From: Mucilaginibacter sp. UR6-11
GTDB taxonomy: Bacteria; Bacteroidota; Bacteroidia; Sphingobacteriales; Sphingobacteriaceae
NCBI RefSeq assembly: GCF_020880695.1
Contig: NZ_JAJIWO010000011.1
Span: 1 to 64,000 of the forward strand
Direction of reading: 5' to 3'
DNA length: 64,000 bases
Shown: positions 53,114-62,248 of the stretch, one piece after another
Position numbering within the stretch: position 1 is the stretch's first letter
How the letters are laid out: each line of letters begins with the position of its first letter
The notes under the pieces: generated by a model
The model's input: only the letters and a program-made list of their open reading frames with translations
Databases searched by the model: none
Told to the model about the DNA's origin: nothing
Made by a program: the position numbers and the translations under genes

Positions 53114-53674
53114 ATGCGGAAAATAATTTTGAACCTGGCAGTTAGTTTGGATGGTTTTATTGAAGGACCCAACGGAGAAACCGACTGGTGCCTGACAGAT
53201 CAGGATTACGGCATGGAAGCTTTTTTTGCCAGTACCGATGCGATATTTATGGGCCGCAAGAGTTATGATCTGATAGATGGGTTGCCCAGCCCGTTTGCTG
53301 ACAAGCAGCTCTATGTTTTTACCGATTCCCCGTTCATTATACCCAACAGGAAGATTGTCGTTGTAAGCAGCAAGCGTTTTCTTAAAGACGTACAAGGCAT
53401 TCGAGAACAGCCCGGCGACAATATCTGGCTTTTTGGCGGCGCTACCTTGCTGTCCAGTTTTATCAAACATAAATTGATCAGTGAGTTTATTATTTCGGTA
53501 CACCCGGTAGTTTTGGGTGGCGGTACACCCCTGTTTCATGATATATCCGAAAAGCTGGATTTGCTGCTATTGGCCAGCGAAACCTTTTCAAGCGGATTGA
53601 TCCAGTTAAAATATGCTATCAAGCCTAAGTTTGATTTCAGTATTTTAGATCAGCAGTTATCCTCATTAAATTAG
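53114..53674 (+). CDS. Dihydrofolate reductase-like protein (RibD C-terminal family)
   Basis: A 186-residue oxidoreductase. RKIILNLAVSLDGFIEGPNGETDW at the start, the NADPH motif FMGRKSYDL, and NIWLFGGATLLSSFIKHKLISEFIISVHPVVLGGGTPLF are typical of the YyaP/YwjB-type DHFR/RibD family. True folate reduction is uncertain for this group. Starts 7 bp after the LutB-like gene, so likely co-transcribed. Confidence 0.9.
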   Translation: MRKIILNLAVSLDGFIEGPNGETDWCLTDQDYGMEAFFASTDAIFMGRKSYDLIDGLPSPFADKQLYVFTDSPFIIPNRKIVVVSSKRFLKDVQGIREQPGDNIWLFGGATLLSSFIKHKLISEFIISVHPVVLGGGTPLFHDISEKLDLLLLASETFSSGLIQLKYAIKPKFDFSILDQQLSSLN

Positions 53675-53727
53675 ATTCCTCTGTCAGGCTATTCGTTAAG
53701 GCCCCCAAATTTGAGTAAATTGCCTCT

Positions 53728-55704
53728 ATGATTTTTGACCGGAAAAACCTGGACGATAATACGTTGATCGCAATTTATAAAAAGCTGCTGTTCCCGCGTG
53801 TTATTGAAGAAAAAATGCTCATCCTGCTACGGCAGGGGCGCATTGGCAAGTGGTTTTCAGGGATAGGTCAGGAAGCCATAGCTGTAGGCGCTGCAATGGC
53901 TATGCAACCTGATGAATATATACTGCCCATGCACCGCAACCTGGGTGTGTTTACCACTCGTGGTGTGCCTTTTAGCCGCCTGTTGGGCCAGTGGCAAGGC
54001 AAGGCATCGGGCTTTACAAAAGGTCGCGATCGGTCATTCCATTTTGGTACGCAAGAGCATAAGATCATCGGGATGATCTCACATCTCGGCCCGCAAATGG
54101 CCCTGGCTGATGGTATCGCGTTAGCTGATGTTTTGGCCGGTAACAAAAAAGCAACCCTGGTTTTCACCGGCGAAGGAGGTACCAGTGAAGGTGATTTTCA
54201 TGAAGCCTTAAATATTGCCGCGGTATGGAACCTGCCGGTTATTTTTCTGGTAGAGAACAATGGGTATGCATTGTCAACCCCTACAAATGAGCAGTACCGG
54301 GCAAAGAGATTGATTGATAAAGCAATAGGGTATGGGATAGAAGGGCGCCAACTAAATGGCAACAATATATTAGAAGTTTATTATGCTATAAGTGATATAG
54401 CCAGCAATATCCGGCAGAGGCCACGGCCCGTATTGGTGGAATGTACCACCTTTAGGATACGGGGGCACGAAGAGGCATCGGGCACCAAATACGTGCCGCA
54501 GGACTTAATTAATGAGTGGCAGGATCAGGACCCAATTGCCAGGTTCGAGAATTTTCTGATTGCCGAAGGTGCGCTGAGACCCGAGTGGATACCTTTTTTA
54601 CGTAATGAATTTTTAAAAGAAATAGACCCGGTTGTTGATTCGGTTTTAAAAGAACCAGCTATCCACCCTAATATATTTACAGAGATAGGTGATGTATATC
54701 AATCCTCGGCCCGGCCTGCATTTAAGCTTTCGGGTAAATCATCCGTGATCCGTTATATAGATGCTATCCGCGATGGTTTAATGCAGGCGATGCATAAATA
54801 CGATAACCTGGTTATTATGGGCCAGGATATTGCCGAATATGGCGGTGTTTTCAAGGTAACCAAAGATTTTGTCGGGCTTTTTGGTAAAGAGCGTGTACGC
54901 AATACGCCGCTTTGCGAATCGGGTGTGATCGGCACTGCTATGGGCCTGGCGCTTAACGGTTACAAAGCGGTAGTTGAAATGCAATTTGCCGATTTTGTAA
55001 GCAGCGGCTTCACCCAAATAGTGAATAATCTGGCTAAAACGCATTACCGCTGGGGTCAAAATGTTGATGTGGTGATCCGCATGCCCACGGGCGCGGGTAC
55101 GGCAGGCGGGCCGTTTCACTCGCAAAGTAACGAAGCCTGGTTTACCAAAACCCCGGGCTTAAAAGTGGTATATCCTGCCTTTCCTGCCGACGCCAAGGGG
55201 CTGTTAATGGCTGCTATTGCCGATCCGAATCCGGTAATGTATTTTGAGCATAAATATTTATACAGAAACCTAACCGGCGAGGTGCCCGGGGACGATCTTT
55301 TTATAGAAATCGGCAAGGCCCGCGTGGTAAAGAAAGGCACCATGGCCACTATAGTGGCCTACGGCTATGCGGTGCATTGGGCGCTTGAATATCTAAGTAA
55401 CCACCCTGAGCTTTCGATAGAAATTATTGATCTGCGTAGTTTGCAACCCTGGGACAGTGCAACAGTGATAACAAGCGTAAAAAAAACCAACAGGGCAATG
55501 GTGCTGCACGAGGATACCCTGACCGGGGGCTTTGGCGCCGACGTTGCCGCAGTAATTACCGAACAATGCTTTAAGGATCTGGCCGCGCCGGTTTTGCGTT
55601 GCGCCAGCCTGGATACGCCTGTGCCGATGGACAAAGGATTAGAGAACCAATTCTTAGCCAAATCGCGACTGGAAAAGGCGATGCAGCAGTTGCTTAATTA
55701 TTAA
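53728..55704 (+). CDS. 2-oxoacid dehydrogenase E1, alpha and beta subunits fused
   Basis: A 658-residue fusion. The E1-alpha part (about 1-310) carries the thiamine diphosphate motif GEGGTSEGDFHEALNIAAVWNLPVIFLVENN. The E1-beta part (about 335-658) starts SSVIRYIDAIRDGLMQAMHKYDNLVIMGQDIAEYGGVFK and has RMPTGAGTAGGPFHSQSNEAWF and LHEDTLTGGFGADVAAVI. It decarboxylates a 2-oxoacid, most likely branched-chain 2-oxoacids, which supply branched fatty-acid primers in Bacteroidota. The E2 and E3 partners are not in the window. Substrate (branched-chain versus pyruvate or acetoin) is inferred. Confidence 0.92.
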   Translation: MIFDRKNLDDNTLIAIYKKLLFPRVIEEKMLILLRQGRIGKWFSGIGQEAIAVGAAMAMQPDEYILPMHRNLGVFTTRGVPFSRLLGQWQGKASGFTKGRDRSFHFGTQEHKIIGMISHLGPQMALADGIALADVLAGNKKATLVFTGEGGTSEGDFHEALNIAAVWNLPVIFLVENNGYALSTPTNEQYRAKRLIDKAIGYGIEGRQLNGNNILEVYYAISDIASNIRQRPRPVLVECTTFRIRGHEEASGTKYVPQDLINEWQDQDPIARFENFLIAEGALRPEWIPFLRNEFLKEIDPVVDSVLKEPAIHPNIFTEIGDVYQSSARPAFKLSGKSSVIRYIDAIRDGLMQAMHKYDNLVIMGQDIAEYGGVFKVTKDFVGLFGKERVRNTPLCESGVIGTAMGLALNGYKAVVEMQFADFVSSGFTQIVNNLAKTHYRWGQNVDVVIRMPTGAGTAGGPFHSQSNEAWFTKTPGLKVVYPAFPADAKGLLMAAIADPNPVMYFEHKYLYRNLTGEVPGDDLFIEIGKARVVKKGTMATIVAYGYAVHWALEYLSNHPELSIEIIDLRSLQPWDSATVITSVKKTNRAMVLHEDTLTGGFGADVAAVITEQCFKDLAAPVLRCASLDTPVPMDKGLENQFLAKSRLEKAMQQLLNY

Positions 55705-55714
55705 TTATTATATT

Positions 55715-56323
55715 ATGGCTGAGGACCTGCAACAACTATACGGCAATATCGATATCTACCTGTTTGACCAATTGTTAAAAGGCACCTATCAGCGTTGCCA
55801 AAAGGTTTTGGATATTGGTTGCGGCGGTGGCAGAAATCTCTTTTATTTCCTGAAGAATAACTACGAGGTGTTTGGTGTTGACCAAAATCCCGGGGCCATT
55901 AATTCGGTCCGCTTGTTATCAGGCGCTTTAGCACCGGTTAACCCAGCTACGAATTTTAGTGTAGCAAATGCCGATGAGCTTCCTTTTGAGGACGCAATAT
56001 TTGATTTGGTGATTAGCAGTGCTGTGCTTCATTTTGCCAGGGACAAGTCTCATTTTGATGCGATGGTTAACGCTGCTTTCAGCGTTTTAAAGCCCAAAGG
56101 ATATTTCTTTGCCCGTTTGGCTTCTGATATAGGTATAGAATCAATAGTTAAAGATATAGGCGACGGCCGCTATTTATTACCTGATGGTTCAGTAAGGTTT
56201 TTAGTTAATGAAAAGATTTTGCTTGCTTCTACTCATCGTTTCGGCAAGCTTCACGAACCAATAAAAACCACTAACGTGCAAAATTTACGCTGTATGACTA
56301 CCTGGTGCGTGCAAAAAACATAA
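55715..56323 (+). CDS. Class I SAM-dependent methyltransferase
   Basis: A 202-residue methyltransferase. Motif I is clear (VLDIGCGGGRNLFYFLKNNYEVFGVDQNPGAI, about residues 30-61), followed by ANADELPFEDAIFDLVISSAVLHFA. It is of the small, general methyltransf_11/25 class. It lies 10 bp after the E1 gene. Substrate unknown. Confidence 0.88.
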   Translation: MAEDLQQLYGNIDIYLFDQLLKGTYQRCQKVLDIGCGGGRNLFYFLKNNYEVFGVDQNPGAINSVRLLSGALAPVNPATNFSVANADELPFEDAIFDLVISSAVLHFARDKSHFDAMVNAAFSVLKPKGYFFARLASDIGIESIVKDIGDGRYLLPDGSVRFLVNEKILLASTHRFGKLHEPIKTTNVQNLRCMTTWCVQKT

Positions 56324-56419
56324 GTGTATTAATCTATCAAATCCGTATACTTTTTACATCCAGACAACAAATTTTTGCATAAACTTGCAATGCAGAGGGT
56401 AGCAAACCATTGTAATATT

Positions 56420-57229
56420 ATGAACGACGAATTTTACCGGCAGATATTAAATAAACAGCAACTGGCTGAAGCCGTACCTTCTAATAAGGAAATTACGATC
56501 TGGGCTATGCAGGTAATACGTTTGTTGTTTCCTGAGCAATCAAAAAAGGTATTTATTTCTATAGGCCAGCTGCAGGACGAATTTGCAAAGCTACAGGAAG
56601 AGCTATTGCATATTATGAATGCCACCAAAGCTTGCGGTAATTGTGATAATAAAGACAGGGCCAAAAGTTTCTTTGACCAATTACCCGAATTATACCGCAT
56701 ACTGAATACCGATATCCAGGCTATTTTTAATGGCGACCCGGCAGCGCGCAGCGAGTTTGAGGTGATACGAACCTACCCGGGATTTTTTGCCATATCATTT
56801 TATCGTTTGGCGCATAGTTTATATAAGCACGACGTGCCGCTGATCCCGCGGATATTAACCGAATACGCGCACACCAAAACCGGTATAGATATACACCCGG
56901 CGGCTGATATAGACGAGTATTTTTATATAGATCACGGCACCGGCATTGTTATTGGCGAAACCAGCCGTATAGGCAAAAATGTAAAACTTTACCAGGGCGT
57001 AACTTTGGGCGCACTAAGTGTGGCCAAATATATGGCCGATACCAAGCGTCATCCAACAGTTGAGGATAATGTGGTGATCTACTCGGGTGCCACTATTTTA
57101 GGTGGCGAGACCATCGTTGGTCATGACAGTGTTATAGGGGGTAACGTTTGGTTAACCAAGAGTGTAGAACCATACTCAAGGGTTTATCATGCGCCTGTGG
57201 TAAAGGTTTTAAAAAAGGAGAAAAAATAG
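56420..57229 (+). CDS. cysE: Serine O-acetyltransferase (EpsC type)
   Basis: About 269 residues. The ATG at 56420 (MNDEFYRQILNKQQLAEAVP) is preferred over a TTG at 56375. An N-terminal helical domain is followed by left-handed beta-helix hexapeptides: TGIDIHPAADIDEYFYIDHGTGIVIGETSRIGKNVKLYQGVTLGA, then the long loop to HPTVEDNVVIYSGATILGGETIVGHDSVIGGNVWLTKSV. It makes O-acetylserine, the substrate of the cysteine synthase encoded 1 bp downstream, so the two genes form a cysteine operon. Confidence 0.95.
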   Translation: MNDEFYRQILNKQQLAEAVPSNKEITIWAMQVIRLLFPEQSKKVFISIGQLQDEFAKLQEELLHIMNATKACGNCDNKDRAKSFFDQLPELYRILNTDIQAIFNGDPAARSEFEVIRTYPGFFAISFYRLAHSLYKHDVPLIPRILTEYAHTKTGIDIHPAADIDEYFYIDHGTGIVIGETSRIGKNVKLYQGVTLGALSVAKYMADTKRHPTVEDNVVIYSGATILGGETIVGHDSVIGGNVWLTKSVEPYSRVYHAPVVKVLKKEKK

Positions 57230-57230
57230 C

Positions 57231-58103
57231 ATGGCAACATTGATTGACCTGATAGGCAATACACCGCTGGTTGAAATTAAACGGCTTAATCCTAACCCAA
57301 ATGTTAAAATATTTGGCAAGCTGGAGGGCAATAACCCGGGTGGCAGTGTAAAAGACCGGGCAGCGTTAAACATGATCAGAAGCGCTTTGGAGCGTGGCGA
57401 TATTAAACCAGGCAGTAAATTGATTGAGGCTACCAGTGGCAATACCGGCATTGCCCTGGCGATGATTGCGTGTTTGTTTGGCCTGGAGATAGAGCTGGCC
57501 CTGCCATCAAACTCCACCAAAGAACGAACGCTTACCATGGAGGCCTTTGGAGCCAAAGTAACTCTGCTGGACGGCATTGAGGCCTGCCGCGACTACGCCG
57601 AAAATAAAGCAGTTAATGAAGGCTATTTTATACTGAACCAGTTTGCCAATCATGATAATTATATGGCCCATTATAAAACAACCGGCCCCGAAATCTGGCG
57701 AGACACAGACCAAAAAATTACCCATTTTGTAAGTGCTATGGGCACCACCGGTACCATTATGGGTTGTTCAAAATATCTGAAAGAGGTTAGTCCGGAAATT
57801 CAAATAATAGGTTGCCAACCCACCGAAGGCTCATCCATCCCCGGTATACGCCGCTGGCCGGAGGCTTATCTGCCGAAAATATTTGATCCGTCAAGGGTAG
57901 ACAGGACAATGGATATTTCTGAAACAGATGCCATAGCCATGAGCCGCAGATTCGCGCGCGAAGAAGGTGTTTTTGCGGGCATGAGCAGCGGTGGTGCGTT
58001 ATCAGCGGCTATCAAACTGGCCGAAGAGGTTAAGGAAGGCGTTATTGTATTTATATGCTGTGACAGAGGCGACAGATACCTGAGCAGCAATTTATTTGGA
58101 TAA
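57231..58103 (+). CDS. cysM: Cysteine synthase B
   Basis: A 290-residue PLP enzyme making cysteine from O-acetylserine and sulfide or thiosulfate. The PLP Lys lies in NPGGSVKDRAALNM (about residue 42), with EATSGNTGIALAM, SAMGTTGTIMGCSKYLKE (PLP phosphate loop) and MSSGGALSAAIKL downstream. CysM rather than CysK is suggested by its short length and SVKDRAALNMI. It starts 1 bp after cysE. Confidence 0.93.
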   Translation: MATLIDLIGNTPLVEIKRLNPNPNVKIFGKLEGNNPGGSVKDRAALNMIRSALERGDIKPGSKLIEATSGNTGIALAMIACLFGLEIELALPSNSTKERTLTMEAFGAKVTLLDGIEACRDYAENKAVNEGYFILNQFANHDNYMAHYKTTGPEIWRDTDQKITHFVSAMGTTGTIMGCSKYLKEVSPEIQIIGCQPTEGSSIPGIRRWPEAYLPKIFDPSRVDRTMDISETDAIAMSRRFAREEGVFAGMSSGGALSAAIKLAEEVKEGVIVFICCDRGDRYLSSNLFG

Positions 58104-58126
58104 AGTCATCAGGTATAATGCTCAAC

Positions 58127-59269
58127 CTAATTGTTATGGTTCCGTTTAGCGTTGAGATCTTTTTTAATAAAGTGAGACTTTAGTTTCAAAAAAGGTTTTT
58201 CATACAGATAATAAGAGACATTGGCCACAATTAAAAGACTCAATAATTGAACTGGAATTGAGCTTGACGGGATAATTAGATTTTGGGAATTTGTAAATAA
58301 TTGTTGCCAGATATATAAGCTATAAGAGAGCAATCCGAGGTATACCAATAGCTTACTATTTAAAATCGTTACAAGGATGTTGGTAGTACTTAAATTTAAT
58401 ATTATTACCAATCCAATCAATACCGGAAAAAGTACAATATCTAAGTAAGGAACGAAAAATAAAAAGCGATGGCTGCTTATTAAGATGGCAATCACCAACA
58501 AAATTAAACTTAAATAATTTGTTATCCAGCGCTTTTTTATTTCAAAAAAACCTTTAAACATCAACATAGAAAATAAAGAACCTATTAAAATATTTAAAGT
58601 GCTTCCAAACAGGTTTATTATTCCGTAAGTAAAAAGGTGAACTATACGATTTGAATAAAATATACCTATGTTGTGGTACCCCAACCACATAATTACCGGA
58701 ATAAAAACAACCAATAGCAATAAAACTTTAAAATATTTATTTGAACTGAAGGCTAGCAGAAATGGAAAACTTATGTAAAACTGCTCTTCCACAGATAAAC
58801 TCCAAAAGTGACTTGTATACCAATTATAGACATTTTTAATTGGTAGATTTTGAAAAAAACATAAGGCTGAGAGGAACGATAATCGTTGGATATTTAGGTG
58901 CAAATAACCGTTTAAAACAAAAAGAGTCAGCAGATATAAAAAAGCTACCGGTAGTATCCGCAAAAAGCGCCTGGCATAAAATAATTTTAACGAAATATTG
59001 CCTGTTTGTATTTTTTCTTTTAATAGTAGCGTTGTTATTAAAAAACCACTTATTACAAAAAAAATCTTTACACCAATTTCTCCATTAAAAAACTATGTGT
59101 AAGGCTTGCCCAAAAACAAATGGCTTAGTATGACAATTATTATAGAAAGTCCTCTTAGCCCGTCTAAACCAACAAGTTTTGTAGGTTGTAATACCTCAGG
59201 AATTACTTGTATATCGCTTAGTAACTTGGTCTTTAACGTTACCAAATTTTGTTTTAATCTGGCGCCCAT
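58127..59269 (-). pseudogene. OafA/YrhL-type acyltransferase interrupted by an amber codon
   Basis: Reading from the ATG at 59269, an acyltransferase 3 protein of 380 residues would be encoded: LVGLDGLRGLSIIIVILSHLFLGKPYT, then a TAG (59093-59095, codon 59), then in the same frame FFNGEIGVKIFFVISGFLITTLLL, LFYARRFLRILPVAFLYLL and multiple membrane helices to the end. No frameshift is needed; only the one stop breaks it. The downstream half has only a TTG (58963) for a start and lacks the catalytic His region of the family, so it should be inactive. Base composition is lower in GC than its neighbours, which suggests recent gain. The TAG could also be a sequence error. Confidence 0.8.
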
Positions 59270-59278
59270 GATAAAACA

Positions 59279-60271
59279 TTATTTTACCACCCTTGCCGCA
59301 ACACCCTCGTTGGTGATTTTCACCGGCAGGATGTGCCCATCAGCATCAAAATACATTTTATCAATACAGGTTACCCGGTGGTTGCCGTCATGCTCACCTA
59401 AAGGACGACGGTGATATATAATATACCATTCATCTGTTTTAGGGATATTGATAACCGAGTGGTGTCCTGCGCCAGTAGCAACGCTCATGTCTTGCTTCAA
59501 TATTACGTCAATGCGGTTAAACGGGCCTGTAGGAGAGTCGCCAATAGCATACGCTACGCGATAGTTAGGGCCAGTCCAGCCACCTTCGCTCCACATTAAA
59601 TAATATTTGCCTTTGCGTTTAAACATCACCGGGCCCTCTACGTAATCTTTAGGGGTGATAGATTTAAAAGTTTCGCCATTAGCAAACGGAACGACGTCCG
59701 TAAAATCGTTTTTTAGCTTCGCGATATTGCAATGTCCCCAGCCGCCATAAACAATGTAATACTGGCCGTCGTCATCTTTAAACACAAACTGGTCAATAGG
59801 TTGCGCCCCGTTAATGATCTTACCGATCAAAGGTTTGCCCAGGTAATCTTTAAATGGTCCGCCCGGTTTGTTGGATACTGCCACGCCGATACCGCCAATC
59901 TCGTGGTCATTTTGTATATCATTGGCACCGAAAAATAAATAGTACTTGCCGCCCTTTTCGGTGACAGCAGGTGCCCACATGGCACGTCTGGCCCATTTAA
60001 CGGCAGATGTGTCTACAATACGATCATGTTTGGTCCAATGCACCAGATCGGTTGATGAGAAGGCGTCCATCAAAACCTGTTGGTTATATGGTGCGGAGTA
60101 AGTTGGATAAACCCAATACGTTTTCCCGAAGATCTTAGCCTCAGGATCGGCATACCAGCCCTGTACTATCGGATTCCCTGAAGTTGGTTTTGGCGCTTCC
60201 TGCGCAAAAGTAATCCCTGCAGATACTGCAAGGATGGTAATGGTTAGCTTTAATGATTGATAAAGTCTCAT
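59279..60271 (-). CDS. Exported GH43-family glycosidase
   Basis: A 330-residue five-bladed beta-propeller enzyme. Signal peptide residues 1-23 (LTITILAVSAGITFAQ). The GH43 acids can be located: general base Asp in VQGWYADPEAKIF (about 42), the pKa-modulating Asp in INGAQPIDQFVFKDD, and the general acid Glu in YVEGPVMFKRKGKYYLMWSEGGW. The family covers beta-xylosidase, alpha-L-arabinofuranosidase and related activities. Exact specificity is not readable. It lies 10 bp after the helicase gene. Confidence 0.92.
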   Translation of the reverse strand: MRLYQSLKLTITILAVSAGITFAQEAPKPTSGNPIVQGWYADPEAKIFGKTYWVYPTYSAPYNQQVLMDAFSSTDLVHWTKHDRIVDTSAVKWARRAMWAPAVTEKGGKYYLFFGANDIQNDHEIGGIGVAVSNKPGGPFKDYLGKPLIGKIINGAQPIDQFVFKDDDGQYYIVYGGWGHCNIAKLKNDFTDVVPFANGETFKSITPKDYVEGPVMFKRKGKYYLMWSEGGWTGPNYRVAYAIGDSPTGPFNRIDVILKQDMSVATGAGHHSVINIPKTDEWYIIYHRRPLGEHDGNHRVTCIDKMYFDADGHILPVKITNEGVAARVVK

Positions 60272-60281
60272 AAGGTATTAC

Positions 60282-61487
60282 TTACTTTTTCCAGACGCGT
60301 TTTTTGCCCCTGTTATTGCGATTTTGATTTGGTTTCGCTTCCTGCCTAACCTCGGCAATACTGTTTAAATGCTCGGGTAGCGGGTGTTGCGTGATTTTTC
60401 TGTCAATTAGTTCTTCAATACTTTTCAGCCTGCGCTCGTCACGGTGATTTACAAAAGTAATGGCGGTGCCCGTAGTGGCGGCCCTTGCGGTACGGCCAAT
60501 ACGGTGAACATAATCCTCCGCATCGCCGGGTACGTCATAGTTAACTACCAGGTCAATGCCCTCCACATCAATGCCGCGCGATAAGGCGTCGGTACCAATG
60601 ATAATTGGCAATTGTTTATTTTTAAACCGCAGCAAAATTTCCTCCCGTTCCTTTTGCTCCAAATCAGAGTGGAACGCTTCCGCTTTAAGGTGTATGCCCT
60701 TTAATTCTTTGTATAATGCTTTTACAATTTCTTTCCGCGAAGCGAAAATAATGGTGCTTAAGTAGTTTCCATCCTTTAGCAAATGTTGTAATAACGGCGT
60801 TTTTTGCTGATCGTGTAAACGATAGATCTGCTGATCGATACCGGCCGCAGGCTGCGAGATAGCAATATTGATCTGTTCCGGATTGTTCAATACCGATTTA
60901 GCCAGGTTGCGGATACGCCCCGGCATCGTTGCCGAAAATAACAGTGTTTGCCGCTCTTTAGGCAGGTAACTTATTATACGCATAATATCGTCAGAAAAAC
61001 CCATGTCCAGCATACGGTCAGCTTCATCCAAAATCAGATGGTTGATTTGGTCCAGCTTTAATATGCCTGATGTAAGGTGGGCTATCAGCCGGCCGGGTGT
61101 GGCAATAATAATATTTACATTATTTTGTATGCCACGGCGCTGCTGTTCATATACATGTCCGTCGCCACCACCAAACACGGCGATAGAGCTTATGCCGGTA
61201 AAATAGGCTAGCCCTTCAACCTGCTGATCTATTTGTTGTGCGAGTTCGCGCGTTGGAGTTAGTATAAGGGTACTGGTATGGTTTTTAGCCGTACGGCCTA
61301 TTTGTTCAAGTACGGGTAATAGAAAGGCCGCTGTTTTGCCGGTGCCTGTTTGGGCGCAAGCTATTAAATCCTTACCCGCTAAAATCAGCGGAATTGCCAT
61401 TCCCTGTATAGGGGTTGGGGTAATGTACCCCATGCTCGTAACGCCCTCTGTTAGTTCGTTGTTAAAATTAAAATCCTGAAAAGTCAC
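60282..61487 (-). CDS. DEAD-box RNA helicase, RhlE-like
   Basis: A 401-residue helicase with a GTG start at 61487. Core motifs are FNNELTEGVTSMGYITPTPIQGMAIP (Q motif), AQTGTGKT (motif I), TPTRELAQQ, DEAD (motif II, LDEADRMLDMGF), SAT (motif III) and HRIGRTARA (motif VI). A basic C-terminal tail (NQNRNNRGKKRVWKK) supports RNA binding. Likely a role in RNA folding or decay, or in ribosome assembly. Confidence 0.95.
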   Translation of the reverse strand: MTFQDFNFNNELTEGVTSMGYITPTPIQGMAIPLILAGKDLIACAQTGTGKTAAFLLPVLEQIGRTAKNHTSTLILTPTRELAQQIDQQVEGLAYFTGISSIAVFGGGDGHVYEQQRRGIQNNVNIIIATPGRLIAHLTSGILKLDQINHLILDEADRMLDMGFSDDIMRIISYLPKERQTLLFSATMPGRIRNLAKSVLNNPEQINIAISQPAAGIDQQIYRLHDQQKTPLLQHLLKDGNYLSTIIFASRKEIVKALYKELKGIHLKAEAFHSDLEQKEREEILLRFKNKQLPIIIGTDALSRGIDVEGIDLVVNYDVPGDAEDYVHRIGRTARAATTGTAITFVNHRDERRLKSIEELIDRKITQHPLPEHLNSIAEVRQEAKPNQNRNNRGKKRVWKK

Positions 61488-61701
61488 TATATTTTTTTGT
61501 GTGGTACAAGATAAGCAAAAATTGTGGTGCCAACAGTATTTTTAGCTTATTACTGAATGTCAATTAAGACGTAAGCGCAAGCCAATGCAACCGCTTTAAC
61601 GAATCTACTTCCAAGGGTTAGCGGTATTAAATCCAAACTTAACAAGCTACATTTGGAAAATATTACAGAGAATGGTTGTCCCGGATAAGACCGGAACATT
61701 C

Positions 61702-62130
61702 TTAAGATTGTATATAATTCTTCAATTGCTCTATCGTATCCTCATGCGACAGGATGGTTTCATTAACCACATCGCTCATAGATATAATGCCGCATAACTT
61801 ATTGAAGTTAAATACCGGCAGGTAACGCACATTGCTTTCACTCATGATATGCATACAGGTGTCTATTGAATTATCAGGCAGTAGCCTTGGCAGGTCTGTA
61901 CTCATAATTTCACGTACGGTGGTGTGATCTGATGATCGGCCCTCTAAAATAACTTTACGCGCATAATCTCTTTCTGTAAGTATGCCCGAATATTCTCCAT
62001 GCTCAGTCACTACTACAGAGCCAATGTTCTTGTCGGCCATCAGTCTTAATGCATTTAACACTAAAGTATCGGCATCAATGGCAATAACATCCCCACCCTT
62101 GCGGGCAAGTATATCTGAAATTTTTCGCAT
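61702..62130 (-). CDS. Protein of two CBS domains
   Basis: A 142-residue protein made of a CBS pair (about residues 8-65 and 72-130): IDADTLVLNALRLMADKNIGSVVVTEHGEYSGILTERDYARKVIL, then MSTDLPRLLPDNSIDTCMHIMSESNVRYLPVFNFNKLCGIISMSDVV. CBS pairs bind adenosine nucleotides and act as energy or signal sensors. The partner protein is unknown. The 214-bp spacer upstream of the helicase start (61488-61701) shows nothing recognisable. Confidence 0.92.
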   Translation of the reverse strand: MRKISDILARKGGDVIAIDADTLVLNALRLMADKNIGSVVVTEHGEYSGILTERDYARKVILEGRSSDHTTVREIMSTDLPRLLPDNSIDTCMHIMSESNVRYLPVFNFNKLCGIISMSDVVNETILSHEDTIEQLKNYIQS

Positions 62131-62191
62131 AACGTTAAGTAATTTAGTTGAACAATGGGTTATTTCAAATATAACGAAATAGAAAATAAAA

Positions 62192-62214
62192 AAAAGCCTC
62201 TGAATGAGGCTTTT
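62192..62214 (-). terminator. Intrinsic terminator after pdxA
   Basis: Perfect inverted repeat AAAAGCCTC / GAGGCTTTT with a 5-base loop (TGAAT) and an A-run that becomes a T-run on the minus strand. It sits 34 bp beyond the pdxA stop. Confidence 0.85.
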
Positions 62215-62248
62215 ATATTAACATTTGTGGAGTTCTGTTGTTGAATAG

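Noticed and set aside
58840..59088. An 82-codon plus-strand frame opposite the acyltransferase
   Set aside because: It is the antisense shadow of the acyltransferase coding sequence, which has clear family motifs.
61502..61540. A TTGGCAC...TTGC-like string before the helicase gene as a third sigma-54 promoter
   Set aside because: The GG-GC spacing is 13, which sigma-54 does not accept.
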